Assembly (NCBI RefSeq): GCF_000259235.1 | Contig: NC_017733.1 | Location: 992,001 to 1,056,000, forward strand | Reading direction: 5' to 3' | DNA: 64,000 nt | DNA from: Helicobacter pylori_CU | Lineage (GTDB): Bacteria; Campylobacterota; Campylobacteria; Campylobacterales; Helicobacteraceae | Shown here: piece after piece, positions 56,456-64,000 of the stretch | How the letters are laid out: each line of letters begins with the position of its first letter | Position numbering within the stretch: the first letter of the stretch is position 1 | The notes under the pieces: generated by a model | Told to the model about the DNA's origin: nothing | The model's input: the letters and a program-made list of their open reading frames with translations, nothing else | Database searches by the model: none | Position numbers and translations under genes: made by a program

Positions 56456-57097
56456 ATGTTTACATTACGAGAGTTGCCTTTTGCTAAAGACAGCATGGGA
56501 GATTTTTTAAGCCCTGTGGCGTTTGATTTCCACCATGGGAAACACCATCAAACTTATGTGAATAATTTGAACAACCTCATCAAAGGCACGGATTTTGAGA
56601 AAAGTTCTTTGTTTGCTATTTTGACGAAGTCTAGCGGAGGCGTGTTCAATAACGCCGCTCAAATTTACAACCACGATTTTTATTGGGATTGCCTAAGCCC
56701 CAAAGCGACTGCCCTAAGCGATGAATTAAAAGGGGCTTTAGAAAAAGATTTTGGCTCATTGGAAAAATTTAAAGAAGACTTCATTAAGAGTGCGACCACT
56801 CTGTTTGGCTCTGGTTGGAATTGGGCGGCGTATAATTTAGACACTCAAAAAATTGAAATCATTCAAACCAGCAACGCTCAAACCCCAGTTACGGATAAAA
56901 AAGTGCCGCTTTTGGTGGTGGATGTGTGGGAACATGCTTATTATATTGACCACAAAAACGCACGCCCTGTGTATTTGGAAAAATTCTATGGGCATATCAA
57001 TTGGCATTTTGTCTCTCAATGCTATGAATGGGCGAAAAAAGAAGGCTTAGGCTCAGTGGATTACTACATCAATGAATTGGTGCATAAAAAAGCTTAA
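56456..57097 (+). CDS. sodB: Iron superoxide dismutase
   Basis: SodB disproportionates superoxide and is essential for colonisation. The 213-aa protein has the metal ligands His in FHHGKHHQTYVNNL (about residue 27), His in NHDFYWDCLSP, and Asp/His in VVDVWEHAYYIDHKNARPVY. The last helix EGLGSVDYYINELVHKKA gives a longer C-terminus than E. coli SodB, as known for H. pylori. It is the only SOD in the window. Confidence 0.97.
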   Translation: MFTLRELPFAKDSMGDFLSPVAFDFHHGKHHQTYVNNLNNLIKGTDFEKSSLFAILTKSSGGVFNNAAQIYNHDFYWDCLSPKATALSDELKGALEKDFGSLEKFKEDFIKSATTLFGSGWNWAAYNLDTQKIEIIQTSNAQTPVTDKKVPLLVVDVWEHAYYIDHKNARPVYLEKFYGHINWHFVSQCYEWAKKEGLGSVDYYINELVHKKA

Positions 57098-57150
57098 GCG
57101 TTATTTTGATAGGGTGGTTTAAAGGTTTTTAAACCACGCTTCTTTTTTGA

Positions 57151-57882
57151 ATGAAAGACACTCTGTTTAATCAATCCCTAAACAAACGCTTTTGCTTTGA
57201 TGAGAAAGTCGCCCATGTTTTTGATGACATGCTGGAGCGCTCCATCCCCTATTATCATGAAATGTTGAATTTGGGGGCGTATTTTATCGCTCAAAATTTA
57301 AAAGAGAATATCTATTCTAAATCCTTGCCTAAGCCCTTGATTTATGATTTGGGCTGTTCTACCGGGAACTTTTTTATCGCACTTAACCAACAAATCCAAC
57401 AAGATATTGAGCTTGTAGGGATTGACAATTCCATGCCCATGCTCAAAAAAGCGCAAGAAAAATTAAAAGATTTTAACAATGTCCGTTTTGAATGCATGGA
57501 TTTTTTAGAGGTTGAGTTTAAAGAAGCGAGCGCGTTTTCATTGCTTTTTGTGTTGCAATTTGTCCGCCCCATGCAAAGAGAGGTGTTGCTCAAAAAGATT
57601 TATAACAGCCTTGCGTTGAATGGGGTTTTATTGGTGGGCGAAAAGATCATGAGCGAAGATCGGATATTAGACAAACAAATGATAGAGCTATACTACCTTT
57701 ATAAACAAAATCAGGGTTATAGCCACAATGAAATCGCTTTCAAAAGGGAAGCGTTAGAAAATGTGCTTGTGCCTTATAGTTTAAAAGAAAATATCGCGCT
57801 TTTAGAAAGCGTGGGGTTTAAGCATGTGGAAGCGCTGTTTAAATGGGTGAATTTCACGCTGTTAGTTGCCAGAAAAACTTAA
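57151..57882 (+). CDS. cmoA: Carboxy-S-adenosyl-L-methionine synthase
   Basis: CmoA makes carboxy-SAM from SAM and prephenate, the donor used by CmoB. The 243-aa protein has the family start FDEKVAHVFDDMLERSIPYY, SAM motif LIYDLGCSTGNFFIAL, VGIDNSMPMLKKAQEKL, and FVLQFVRPMQREVLLKKIY. The prephenate-binding Arg lies in the last segment. cmoB is at 22821-23606, so the two steps of the pathway are about 34 kb apart. It is 53 bp after sodB. Confidence 0.92.
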   Translation: MKDTLFNQSLNKRFCFDEKVAHVFDDMLERSIPYYHEMLNLGAYFIAQNLKENIYSKSLPKPLIYDLGCSTGNFFIALNQQIQQDIELVGIDNSMPMLKKAQEKLKDFNNVRFECMDFLEVEFKEASAFSLLFVLQFVRPMQREVLLKKIYNSLALNGVLLVGEKIMSEDRILDKQMIELYYLYKQNQGYSHNEIAFKREALENVLVPYSLKENIALLESVGFKHVEALFKWVNFTLLVARKT

Positions 57883-57918
57883 GTTTTTTGAAACAATAAA
57901 TATATAAAACATGAGTTT

Positions 57919-59778
57919 TTAAAAAATATCCACAGGATCCATGTTCACGCTGCAAGGGATATTAGGGGCGGTTTTTAAAAACGCATGCACGCTTTTGATT
58001 AGGCTTAAAGGGTCTTTGGAACGCAATAAAATCAGGTAGCGGTAAGAAGAGGCGATTTTTTCAATGGGGGCTTTGAAATTAGAGAGTGTTACGCCCTTTT
58101 CTAAACACAAAGAAAGGGTTTGAGAGGCTTTTAAGCTCAATTGTTGGGCTTTTTCTTCGTTTTTATGCTTAAACTCCAACAAACACAGCCTTGAAAAAGG
58201 CGGGTAGAGTTCGCACCTTTCTTGCAATTCGTATTGTAAAAAATCTTCATAATCTTCTAAGAAATTTTCTAATAGATCCGTTTCGGTGCTTTGAATGAAC
58301 ACTTGGCCAGAAATTTGCCTAGCGCTCCTCCCAGCGATTTGATAAAGTAACGACACGCCTTCTTCTAAAGCCCTGTAACTATTGGATTTGATGATATTGT
58401 CTATGCCTAAAACAACCGCTAAACTCACTTTAGCGTAATCATGCCCCTTGCTTATCATTTGAGTGCCGATTAAGATATTAGTTTTTTGAGCGTTGAAATC
58501 GTTTAAAATATTGTGGAGTTTTTTTGGCGTGCTGGTGTGATCTTTATCCAAAATCGCTATTTTAGCCCCCTCTAAAAGGCCTTCTAATTCGTTCAACACT
58601 TGCATGGTGCCTATCCTTTTACCCACTAAAACTTCGCTTTGGCATGCGTTGCAAATTTTAGGGATAGGGCTTGAAAAATGGCAATAATGGCACATGAGTT
58701 TGTTGGTCTTTAAATGCAAACTCATATTCACGCTGCAAAAGGGGCATTGAACGCTTTTGTAACAACTTTGGCACAGCAAGGTTTTGAAATTAGCCCTTGT
58801 AGGCACAAAAATAATGGCTTGCTCGTTTTTGTCTATCACTTGTTGCAGCGCTTCTAGGAGTTTGGGCGTGATAAAATGCTCGGTTTTTTCAAAAATAATG
58901 TTTTTTTGCGTGGGGGTGTAGCGCCCCTTTAGGCGCACTAAAGCCTTATCTTTAAAGCGTTTATAACTACTCAAACTTGGCGTAGCAGAGCCTAAGATCA
59001 CTTGGATAGGGAATTTATGGGATAAATACAAGCATAAATCCCTAGCGTTATACATAGGGCTTTGATGGGATTTATAAGAAAAATCATGCTCTTCATCTAC
59101 AACAATCAAACCCAACTCCTTAAGGGGTAAAAACAACGCGCTTCGTGTGCCTACCACTAATTTGATTTCTTGCGAATAAAGCTTTTCTAAAAATTGCTTT
59201 TTTTGATTTTGAGAGAGTTTGCTATGCCACAAGCCTAAATTCTCTTTAAAAACCCTTTTAAGGCGTTGCTGCATTTGAGGGGTGAGGGCGATTTCTGGCA
59301 CTAACAACAAAGCGCTTTTTTTTTGCTCTAAAGTTTGAGCGATTGCATGCATATAAATCTCGGTTTTCCCGCTACCCGTATCGCCAAAGAGCAAGCTTGC
59401 TGGATGTTTTTGCAATTCTTTTAAGGCGTTGGTTTGCGTTTGGCTCAACGCATTAAGAGTAGGCTCAATTTTTTCTAACCCCACTAAATCGCATTCTTTA
59501 AAAGGGGTAAAAAGGCTTAAGACTGAAGAAAGATTAGCCGAGTAATATTGAGCGATAAAAATAGCTAGCTCTATTTGAAAAGGGAGTAAAAAATAAGGGG
59601 TTTTTTCTAGCTCTAGGCATTCAAAAGAGGGTTTTGAAACTTCTTCAAGGACGACGCCCAAAAGCGTTTTATTCCTTAAAGGGATATTGACTAACGCCCC
59701 TTTTTGGTGCTGTTCTTTAGAAAAATAAGTTAAAGGGGGGGTTTTATTTTTTAAGGGAGCGATCAAGTGATAGAACAT
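57919..59778 (-). CDS. priA: Primosomal protein N' (replication restart helicase PriA)
   Basis: PriA reloads the replisome at stalled forks. The 619-aa protein is shorter than the 732-aa E. coli form. It has the Walker A motif [18 protein letters not shown] in [15 protein letters not shown], a paired zinc site ([13 protein letters not shown] and [20 protein letters not shown]), and the helicase motif [20 protein letters not shown]. All ATPase residues appear intact. Its start overlaps the end of the 78-aa gene by 16 bp. Confidence 0.95.
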
Positions 59779-59999
59779 GATGAGATTTTTTCTAAAAGCT
59801 TTTGGAGTTCATTGTGCAAATACTCGTTCTGGCAACTTTCATGCAAATAATCCTTTAAAAGCTCTAAAGCGTTTAATTCTTGGTTATGGAAACGCTCCTT
59901 TAGGGTGCGTTTCATCTCATCGCTAAAGGTGTTATTGAGAGAGATTTTATAGCGTTTGCCCAAATAAGTGATTTCTAAGCTATCGTTTTCTAAAGACAT
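59763..59999 (-). CDS. Small hypothetical protein upstream of priA
   Basis: The 78-aa protein starts [20 protein letters not shown], a pattern faintly reminiscent of ZapA N-termini (a beta hairpin, YLGKRYKI). A helix follows ([20 protein letters not shown]) and a Cys-bearing tail (KISSCSIT). It overlaps priA by 16 bp and lies 12 bp from the 76-aa coiled-coil gene, so all three are one operon. The ZapA comparison is weak. No function can be assigned. Confidence 0.7.
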
Positions 60000-60011
60000 G
60001 TTTTTAATGGT

Positions 60012-60242
60012 TTATGACAATAAATCAGAGATTTTGTCATAAAGACCTTGAATACCCTTATCTTTAGCGCTCAATTCATCGTATAAAATAGCGATTTGAA
60101 TGTCTTTTTCTTCATTTTGCGCATTCAGGGTGGTGTTTGCTTGGCGTAAAGCGTTCAACTCTTCTTCTTGTTTTTGGATTTTTTCAATCAATTCATCAAT
60201 TTTAGCGCCCAACTGGTTTAATAAACTTAAAGATTGCATCAT
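60012..60242 (-). CDS. Small coiled-coil protein (ZapB-like in shape)
   Basis: The 76-aa protein is nearly all heptad coiled coil (LLNQLGAKIDELIEKIQKQE, ELNALRQANTTLNAQNEEKD, IQIAILYDELSAKDKGIQGL). Its size and shape recall E. coli ZapB (81 aa), which bundles FtsZ through ZapA, but sequence similarity is not established. An alternative is a simple structural subunit. It starts the three-gene unit that includes priA. Leader AAAGGCTTATG-like bases support the start. Confidence 0.7.
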   Translation of the reverse strand: MMQSLSLLNQLGAKIDELIEKIQKQEEELNALRQANTTLNAQNEEKDIQIAILYDELSAKDKGIQGLYDKISDLLS

Positions 60243-60444
60243 AAGCCTTTCATGGTTTTTAAAAGTTATTATATCAAAGCTATTAAATTATCGCAAAATA
60301 CCACTATCCCCTTAAGGTAATGGCTTTTACTATAAAATAAAGTAACTAAAACCCCATGTTTTAAACAATTCTTATGGCGGTATTTAGTATTATTTTTGAT
60401 TACCATAAAGCAACAAGATAGAAAGCTTGACATGGGAGTGGTGA

Positions 60445-61191
60445 ATGCAAAAAAATATATTAAAAATGACTCTGTTGTTGGTTTTCCTCTTTTTAAGAAA
60501 CGCTGTTGGTTTAGAGGATAAAAAAGCCGATCCTAAAAGCGTTCAAAATACGCCCAAAAATTTACCCCCTATCCAATTAAGGCTCGATCAAGCCCATGAA
60601 GATCTGATTAAAATGTTAGACAATATGGGAAAAAGCACGCAGTATGAGTTCCCTAAAATCAAAGAAATCCTAGAGCAAAGCGAAGAAGAATGGCTCAAAG
60701 TCGCCCATGAAGAATGCGTGGCGTTGGTTATGTTAATAAGCCCCAAAGCTCCTATTGAAAATAGCCCGATTTATAAGAATTGCTATGAAGCTTATGTGAA
60801 GCAAAGAATCCATGATTTATATGATTTTTATATAGAAAGCAAAAAGGTGAAAAGAAAAATCAAGAAAGCCCATAAGCAAGAGACCGCTATTAATCAATCC
60901 CAGCCCTTAAAAAAAGAGTCGCCTAAAAACGAGAATAAAAAAAGCTTAGTAAAACCTAGCTTAAAAGATGCGAGTGTCCCTAAAGGGTATTATTTGCAAA
61001 TTGGGGCTTTTTTGAACGCGCCCAATAAGGATTTTTTGCAAACGCTCAAAACTTTCCCTTACCAAATAAAGAAAAAAGACTCCCTCACGCATTATTTGAT
61101 TGGCCCTTATAAAACCAAAGAAGAGGCCCTAAAACAGCTTGAAAATGCAACTAAAAGCTTTAAAAATAAGCCTGTATTGGTGGAAAAATAA
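60445..61191 (+). CDS. SPOR-domain periplasmic protein
   Basis: The 248-aa protein starts with a signal peptide (MQKNILKMTLLLVFLFLRNA, cut near AVG-LED). It has a central region with cysteines (about 90-115) and a linker of Lys/Glu. The SPOR domain (about 170-248) is visible from GYYLQIGAFLNAP to YLIGPYKTKEEALKQLE. SPOR domains bind denuded peptidoglycan at division sites. The protein may therefore be a septal wall factor. A GGAG lies just before the ATG. Confidence 0.85.
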   Translation: MQKNILKMTLLLVFLFLRNAVGLEDKKADPKSVQNTPKNLPPIQLRLDQAHEDLIKMLDNMGKSTQYEFPKIKEILEQSEEEWLKVAHEECVALVMLISPKAPIENSPIYKNCYEAYVKQRIHDLYDFYIESKKVKRKIKKAHKQETAINQSQPLKKESPKNENKKSLVKPSLKDASVPKGYYLQIGAFLNAPNKDFLQTLKTFPYQIKKKDSLTHYLIGPYKTKEEALKQLENATKSFKNKPVLVEK

Positions 61192-61230
61192 TCGTTTTAA
61201 CTATCCTTATTTGAAAATAAATCTATAGTT

Positions 61231-61755
61231 TTATTGGATTTTATAAAGCCACATGGCTATTAGCGCAACAAACAAACTCGCGCCCAAGAACACATAGCCT
61301 ATCATTTTATAAAGGGGGATAAAGGTTTTTTGAATTTCTTCTTCTGCAATAATGATTTTAGAAACCCCTAAGCGGTTAGTTGGGGCGCTGTCTGTGAGAT
61401 AAAAGCCCTGTTTTTTAAGCGCAAAATAAGGGGTTTTGATCAAGGCGTCATTTTTAAAAGAGGCCACAAACGCCCCGATATTAGAAAACTTGACTTTGTT
61501 ATCCGCATCCAATAAGACAAAGGGGGTGTTTTTGAATCGTTCTTCTAAGATTTTTAAAGGCTCTAAAGAAGAGGCATTATCCAACTCTAAAAGGCTTTTA
61601 GCGATAATATCAGCGGTGTATTGCATGCGTATTTGGGTGTTTTCTAAAAGGTTATTTTTCGCATAAAAGAAAAATAACGCTAACAAAACCCCCACTAAAA
61701 GCAAGGTAGAAAGGGTATAAAGGATTAAAAAACGCTTTTTAAAAGAATAGGGCAT
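61231..61755 (-). CDS. Two-helix membrane protein with sensor-like periplasmic domain
   Basis: The start at 61755 (MPYSFKKRFLILY) follows AAAAAGGTTTGTC. The 174-aa protein has two membrane helices (about residues 8-28, ILYTLSTLLLVGVLLALFFF, and 150-170, VFLGASLFVALIAMWLY). A periplasmic part of about 120 residues (PFVLLDADNKVKFSN and so on) lies between them, with PAS/Cache-like features. It looks like the N-terminal half of a sensor kinase, but no HAMP, HisKA or ATPase follows, only 5 residues. It may be a sensor that works through a partner, or a truncated kinase. Confidence 0.7.
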   Translation of the reverse strand: MPYSFKKRFLILYTLSTLLLVGVLLALFFFYAKNNLLENTQIRMQYTADIIAKSLLELDNASSLEPLKILEERFKNTPFVLLDADNKVKFSNIGAFVASFKNDALIKTPYFALKKQGFYLTDSAPTNRLGVSKIIIAEEEIQKTFIPLYKMIGYVFLGASLFVALIAMWLYKIQ

Positions 61756-61882
61756 GACAAACCTTTTTATTGATAGCGGGTTGGATAACACAGCTTTTTA
61801 TGATTGGATTAAAAACGCTCAAAAACAGCCTCTTTTTTCTACCATACTTATTTAATTTTATGGTAAATTTTTGAAAAATTGT

Positions 61883-61888
61883 TATAAT
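61883..61888 (+). promoter_or_regulatory. Candidate -10 box (TATAAT) for the M48 protease gene
   Basis: TTGTTATAATTCC lies 47 bp upstream of the chosen ATG, in the divergent gap. The opposite gene starts at 61755. Confidence 0.55.
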
Positions 61889-61934
61889 TCCTACACTTTT
61901 ATTGGTAAATTTAATGGAGAAAGGAGTTTGGAAT

Positions 61935-63158
61935 ATGCTTGACATATGGATAGATATGATAATTTGTATTTTTTATTTGCTCTTTTTTACGACTCCTTAC
62001 ATTGTAGGCGATATTTTGCAATTGAAATTTATCCGCCAAAAGCTCTGCGAGAAGCCCGTTTTACTCCCACAAAAGGATTATGAAGAAGCGGGAAATTATG
62101 CCATTAGGAAAATGCAATTATCCATTATTTCTCAAATTTTAGACGGGATCATCTTTGCTGGTTGGGTCTTTTTTGGTTTGACGCATTTAGAAGATCTCAC
62201 GCATTATTTAAATCTTCCTGAAACGCTAGGCTACTTGGTGTTTGCCTTGTTGTTTTTAGCGATTCAAAGCGTTTTAGCTTTACCCATTAGCTACTACACC
62301 ACCATGCATTTGGATAAGGAATTTGGCTTTTCTAAGGTGAGCTTGTCGTTGTTTTTTAAGGATTTTTTCAAAGAGTTATTGCTCACTTTAGGCGTGGGAT
62401 TGTTGTTGATTTACACCCTTATTATGATCATTGAACATGTGGAGCATTGGGAAATTAGCTCGTTTTTTGTCGTGTTTGTTTTCATGATCTTGGCTAATCT
62501 TTTTTACCCTAAAATCGCCCAGCTTTTCAACCAATTCACCCCCTTGAATAACCGGGATTTGGAGAGTCAAATTGAGGGCATGATGGATAAGGTGGGTTTT
62601 AAATCTCAAGGCATCTTTGTGATGGACGCTAGCAAGAGGGATGGGCGTTTGAACGCGTATTTTGGGGGCTTGGGTAAAAACAAGCGGGTGGTGTTGTTTG
62701 ACACTTTGATCTCTAAAGTTGGGACAGAAGGGCTTTTAGCCATTTTAGGGCATGAATTAGGGCATTTTAAAAATAAGGATTTGTTGAAAAGTTTAGGGAT
62801 TATGGGAGGCTTGCTCGCTCTTGTTTTTGCTTTGATCGCTCATTTGCCGCCATTGGTTTTTGAAGGCTTCAATGTCTCGCAAACGCCAGCGAGTTTGATT
62901 GCGATTTTACTCTTGTTTTTGCCGGTGTTTTCTTTTTACGCCATGCCTTTGATCGGGTTTTTTAGCCGAAAGAACGAATACAATGCGGACAAGTTTGGGG
63001 CGAGTTTAAGCTCTAAAGAGGTTTTAGCCAAAGCGTTAGTGTCCATTGTGAGCGAAAATAAAGCGTTCCCTTATTCGCACCCTTTTTATGTTTTCTTGCA
63101 CTTCACGCACCCGCTCCTATTAGAACGCCTAAAAGCTTTGGATTATGAAATTGAATGA
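61935..63158 (+). CDS. M48-family membrane zinc metalloprotease (Ste24/CAAX-type)
   Basis: The ATG at 61935 (MLDIWIDMIICIF) is chosen because AAGGAG lies 8 bp upstream; earlier in-frame starts lack this. The 407-aa protein has about seven membrane helices, with the zinc motif HELGH at His273 (ILGHELGHFKNKD) and the third ligand region SRKNEYNADKFGASL. It resembles Ste24/CAAX prenyl proteases, though bacteria lack prenylated proteins; it probably handles misfolded membrane proteins. It overlaps prmC by 4 bp. Confidence 0.93.
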   Translation: MLDIWIDMIICIFYLLFFTTPYIVGDILQLKFIRQKLCEKPVLLPQKDYEEAGNYAIRKMQLSIISQILDGIIFAGWVFFGLTHLEDLTHYLNLPETLGYLVFALLFLAIQSVLALPISYYTTMHLDKEFGFSKVSLSLFFKDFFKELLLTLGVGLLLIYTLIMIIEHVEHWEISSFFVVFVFMILANLFYPKIAQLFNQFTPLNNRDLESQIEGMMDKVGFKSQGIFVMDASKRDGRLNAYFGGLGKNKRVVLFDTLISKVGTEGLLAILGHELGHFKNKDLLKSLGIMGGLLALVFALIAHLPPLVFEGFNVSQTPASLIAILLLFLPVFSFYAMPLIGFFSRKNEYNADKFGASLSSKEVLAKALVSIVSENKAFPYSHPFYVFLHFTHPLLLERLKALDYEIE

Positions 63159-63985
63159 CCCTTTCACAAGCCCTAAATAAAGCCAAAAAAGGATTATCGC
63201 AAAAAGGTTTTAGGGGGGGCTTAGAGTCTGAAATTTTATTAGGCTTTGTCTTGCAAAAAGAAAGGGTTTTTTTGCACACGCATGCCTATTTAGAATTAAC
63301 CCACGAAGAAGAAACACGCTTTTTTGAATTGGTAGGAAAGCGTTTGAATGACTGCCCCATAGAGTATTTATTAGGAAGCTGTGATTTTTATGGGCGTTCT
63401 TTTTTTGTGAATGAGCATGTTTTAATCCCACGGCCTGAAACCGAGATTTTAGTCCAAAAAGCCCTTGATATTATTTCTCAATACCATTTAAAAGAAATAG
63501 GCGAAATCGGCATAGGGAGCGGATGCGTGTCTGTGAGTTTGGCTTTAGAAAACCCTAAACTTTGTATTCATGCGAGCGATATTTCACCAAAAGCTTTAGA
63601 AGTGGCGTTAAAAAATATTGAACGCTTTTGTCTAAAAGGGCGTGTTTTTTTAAAACAAACGCATCTTTGGGATCGCATGCCAACGATAGAAATGCTTGTC
63701 TCTAACCCGCCCTATATCGCTAAAGGTTATCCTTTGGAAAAATCCGTCCTCAAAGAACCGCACGAAGCCCTTTTTGGGGGGGTTAAAGGCGATGAAATCT
63801 TAAAAGAAATCATTTTTTTAGCCGCTGGATTAAAAATCCCTTTTTTGGTTTGTGAAATGGGGTATGACCAGTTAAAAAGCTTGAAAGAATGCTTGGAGTT
63901 TTGCGGTTATGATGCAGAGTTTTACAAGGATTTGAGCGGCTTTGATAGGGGGTTTGTGGGCGTTTTAAAAAGTTTTTTAAGATAA
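63155..63985 (+). CDS. prmC: Peptide chain release factor N5-glutamine methyltransferase
   Basis: PrmC (HemK) methylates the GGQ glutamine of release factors RF1 and RF2. The 276-aa protein has the catalytic NPPY motif at Asn184 (VSNPPYIAKG), SAM motif IGEIGIGSGCVSVSLAL, and the substrate pocket motif LIPRPETEILVQ. It overlaps the upstream protease gene by 4 bp (ATGA). It ends 15 bp before the window edge. Confidence 0.96.
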   Translation: MTLSQALNKAKKGLSQKGFRGGLESEILLGFVLQKERVFLHTHAYLELTHEEETRFFELVGKRLNDCPIEYLLGSCDFYGRSFFVNEHVLIPRPETEILVQKALDIISQYHLKEIGEIGIGSGCVSVSLALENPKLCIHASDISPKALEVALKNIERFCLKGRVFLKQTHLWDRMPTIEMLVSNPPYIAKGYPLEKSVLKEPHEALFGGVKGDEILKEIIFLAAGLKIPFLVCEMGYDQLKSLKECLEFCGYDAEFYKDLSGFDRGFVGVLKSFLR

Positions 63986-64000
63986 AGTTAAAACTTAATT

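Overview
The window is chromosomal DNA of Helicobacter pylori. The AT-rich coding, gene order and individual proteins match this species: ftsA-ftsZ, cholesterol glucosyltransferase, an HpaA paralogue, the CheA-CheY fusion with cheV3, and a 23S-5S rRNA unit with no 16S attached. The identification rests on recognising these families by eye; no database search was run.

Layout. 1-8147: housekeeping genes (gpmI, gatC, bioA, a SurA/PpiD-like chaperone, ftsA, ftsZ). 8148-19267: the locus known in H. pylori as the plasticity zone, bounded here by ftsZ and speA. It is short and worn. It holds decayed gene remnants, one intact MscS-type channel, the 5S and 23S rRNA genes (minus strand, with an RNase III-type processing stem around the 23S), a 19-bp tandem repeat, about 320 bp of 8-bp simple repeats, and a plus-strand operon. 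That operon carries a repeat-encoded leader ORF, an unknown 149-aa protein, a DUF262-DUF1524 (GmrSD-like) nuclease, a 34-aa basic peptide, and a frameshifted unknown gene ending at a terminator.

19342-38813: a mainly minus-strand block with speA, cholesterol glucosyltransferase, a hotdog protein, cmoB, a Mur-ligase-like protein, metG, a large MscS-type channel, four tRNAs (Pro, His, Arg, Arg), a 32-aa membrane peptide, an HpaA paralogue, guaA, a Tat-exported molybdoenzyme broken at a G8 tract, a NifS-like enzyme and a HIT protein. Only cfa is on the plus strand.

38894-55480: a long plus-strand series with pheS-pheT-aroA-ispH-rpsA, serA, a UbiD-like decarboxylase, a PLP-homeostasis protein, an LpxH-like phosphoesterase and the chemotaxis set cheV3-cheA-cheW. 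55731-63985: tpx and sodB (oxidative stress), cmoA, priA with two small upstream proteins, a SPOR-domain protein, a kinase-less sensor-like membrane protein, an M48 protease and prmC.

The best candidate for something new is the 15371-19267 module. A leader ORF built from 8-bp repeats, which stay open in every plus-strand frame, ends in an ATGA overlap with the next gene just after a perfect hairpin. The nuclease gene is preceded by a second perfect hairpin and followed by another ATGA-coupled small ORF. This looks like a phase-variable defence operon controlled by translational coupling. The architecture is read directly from the sequence; the function is inference.
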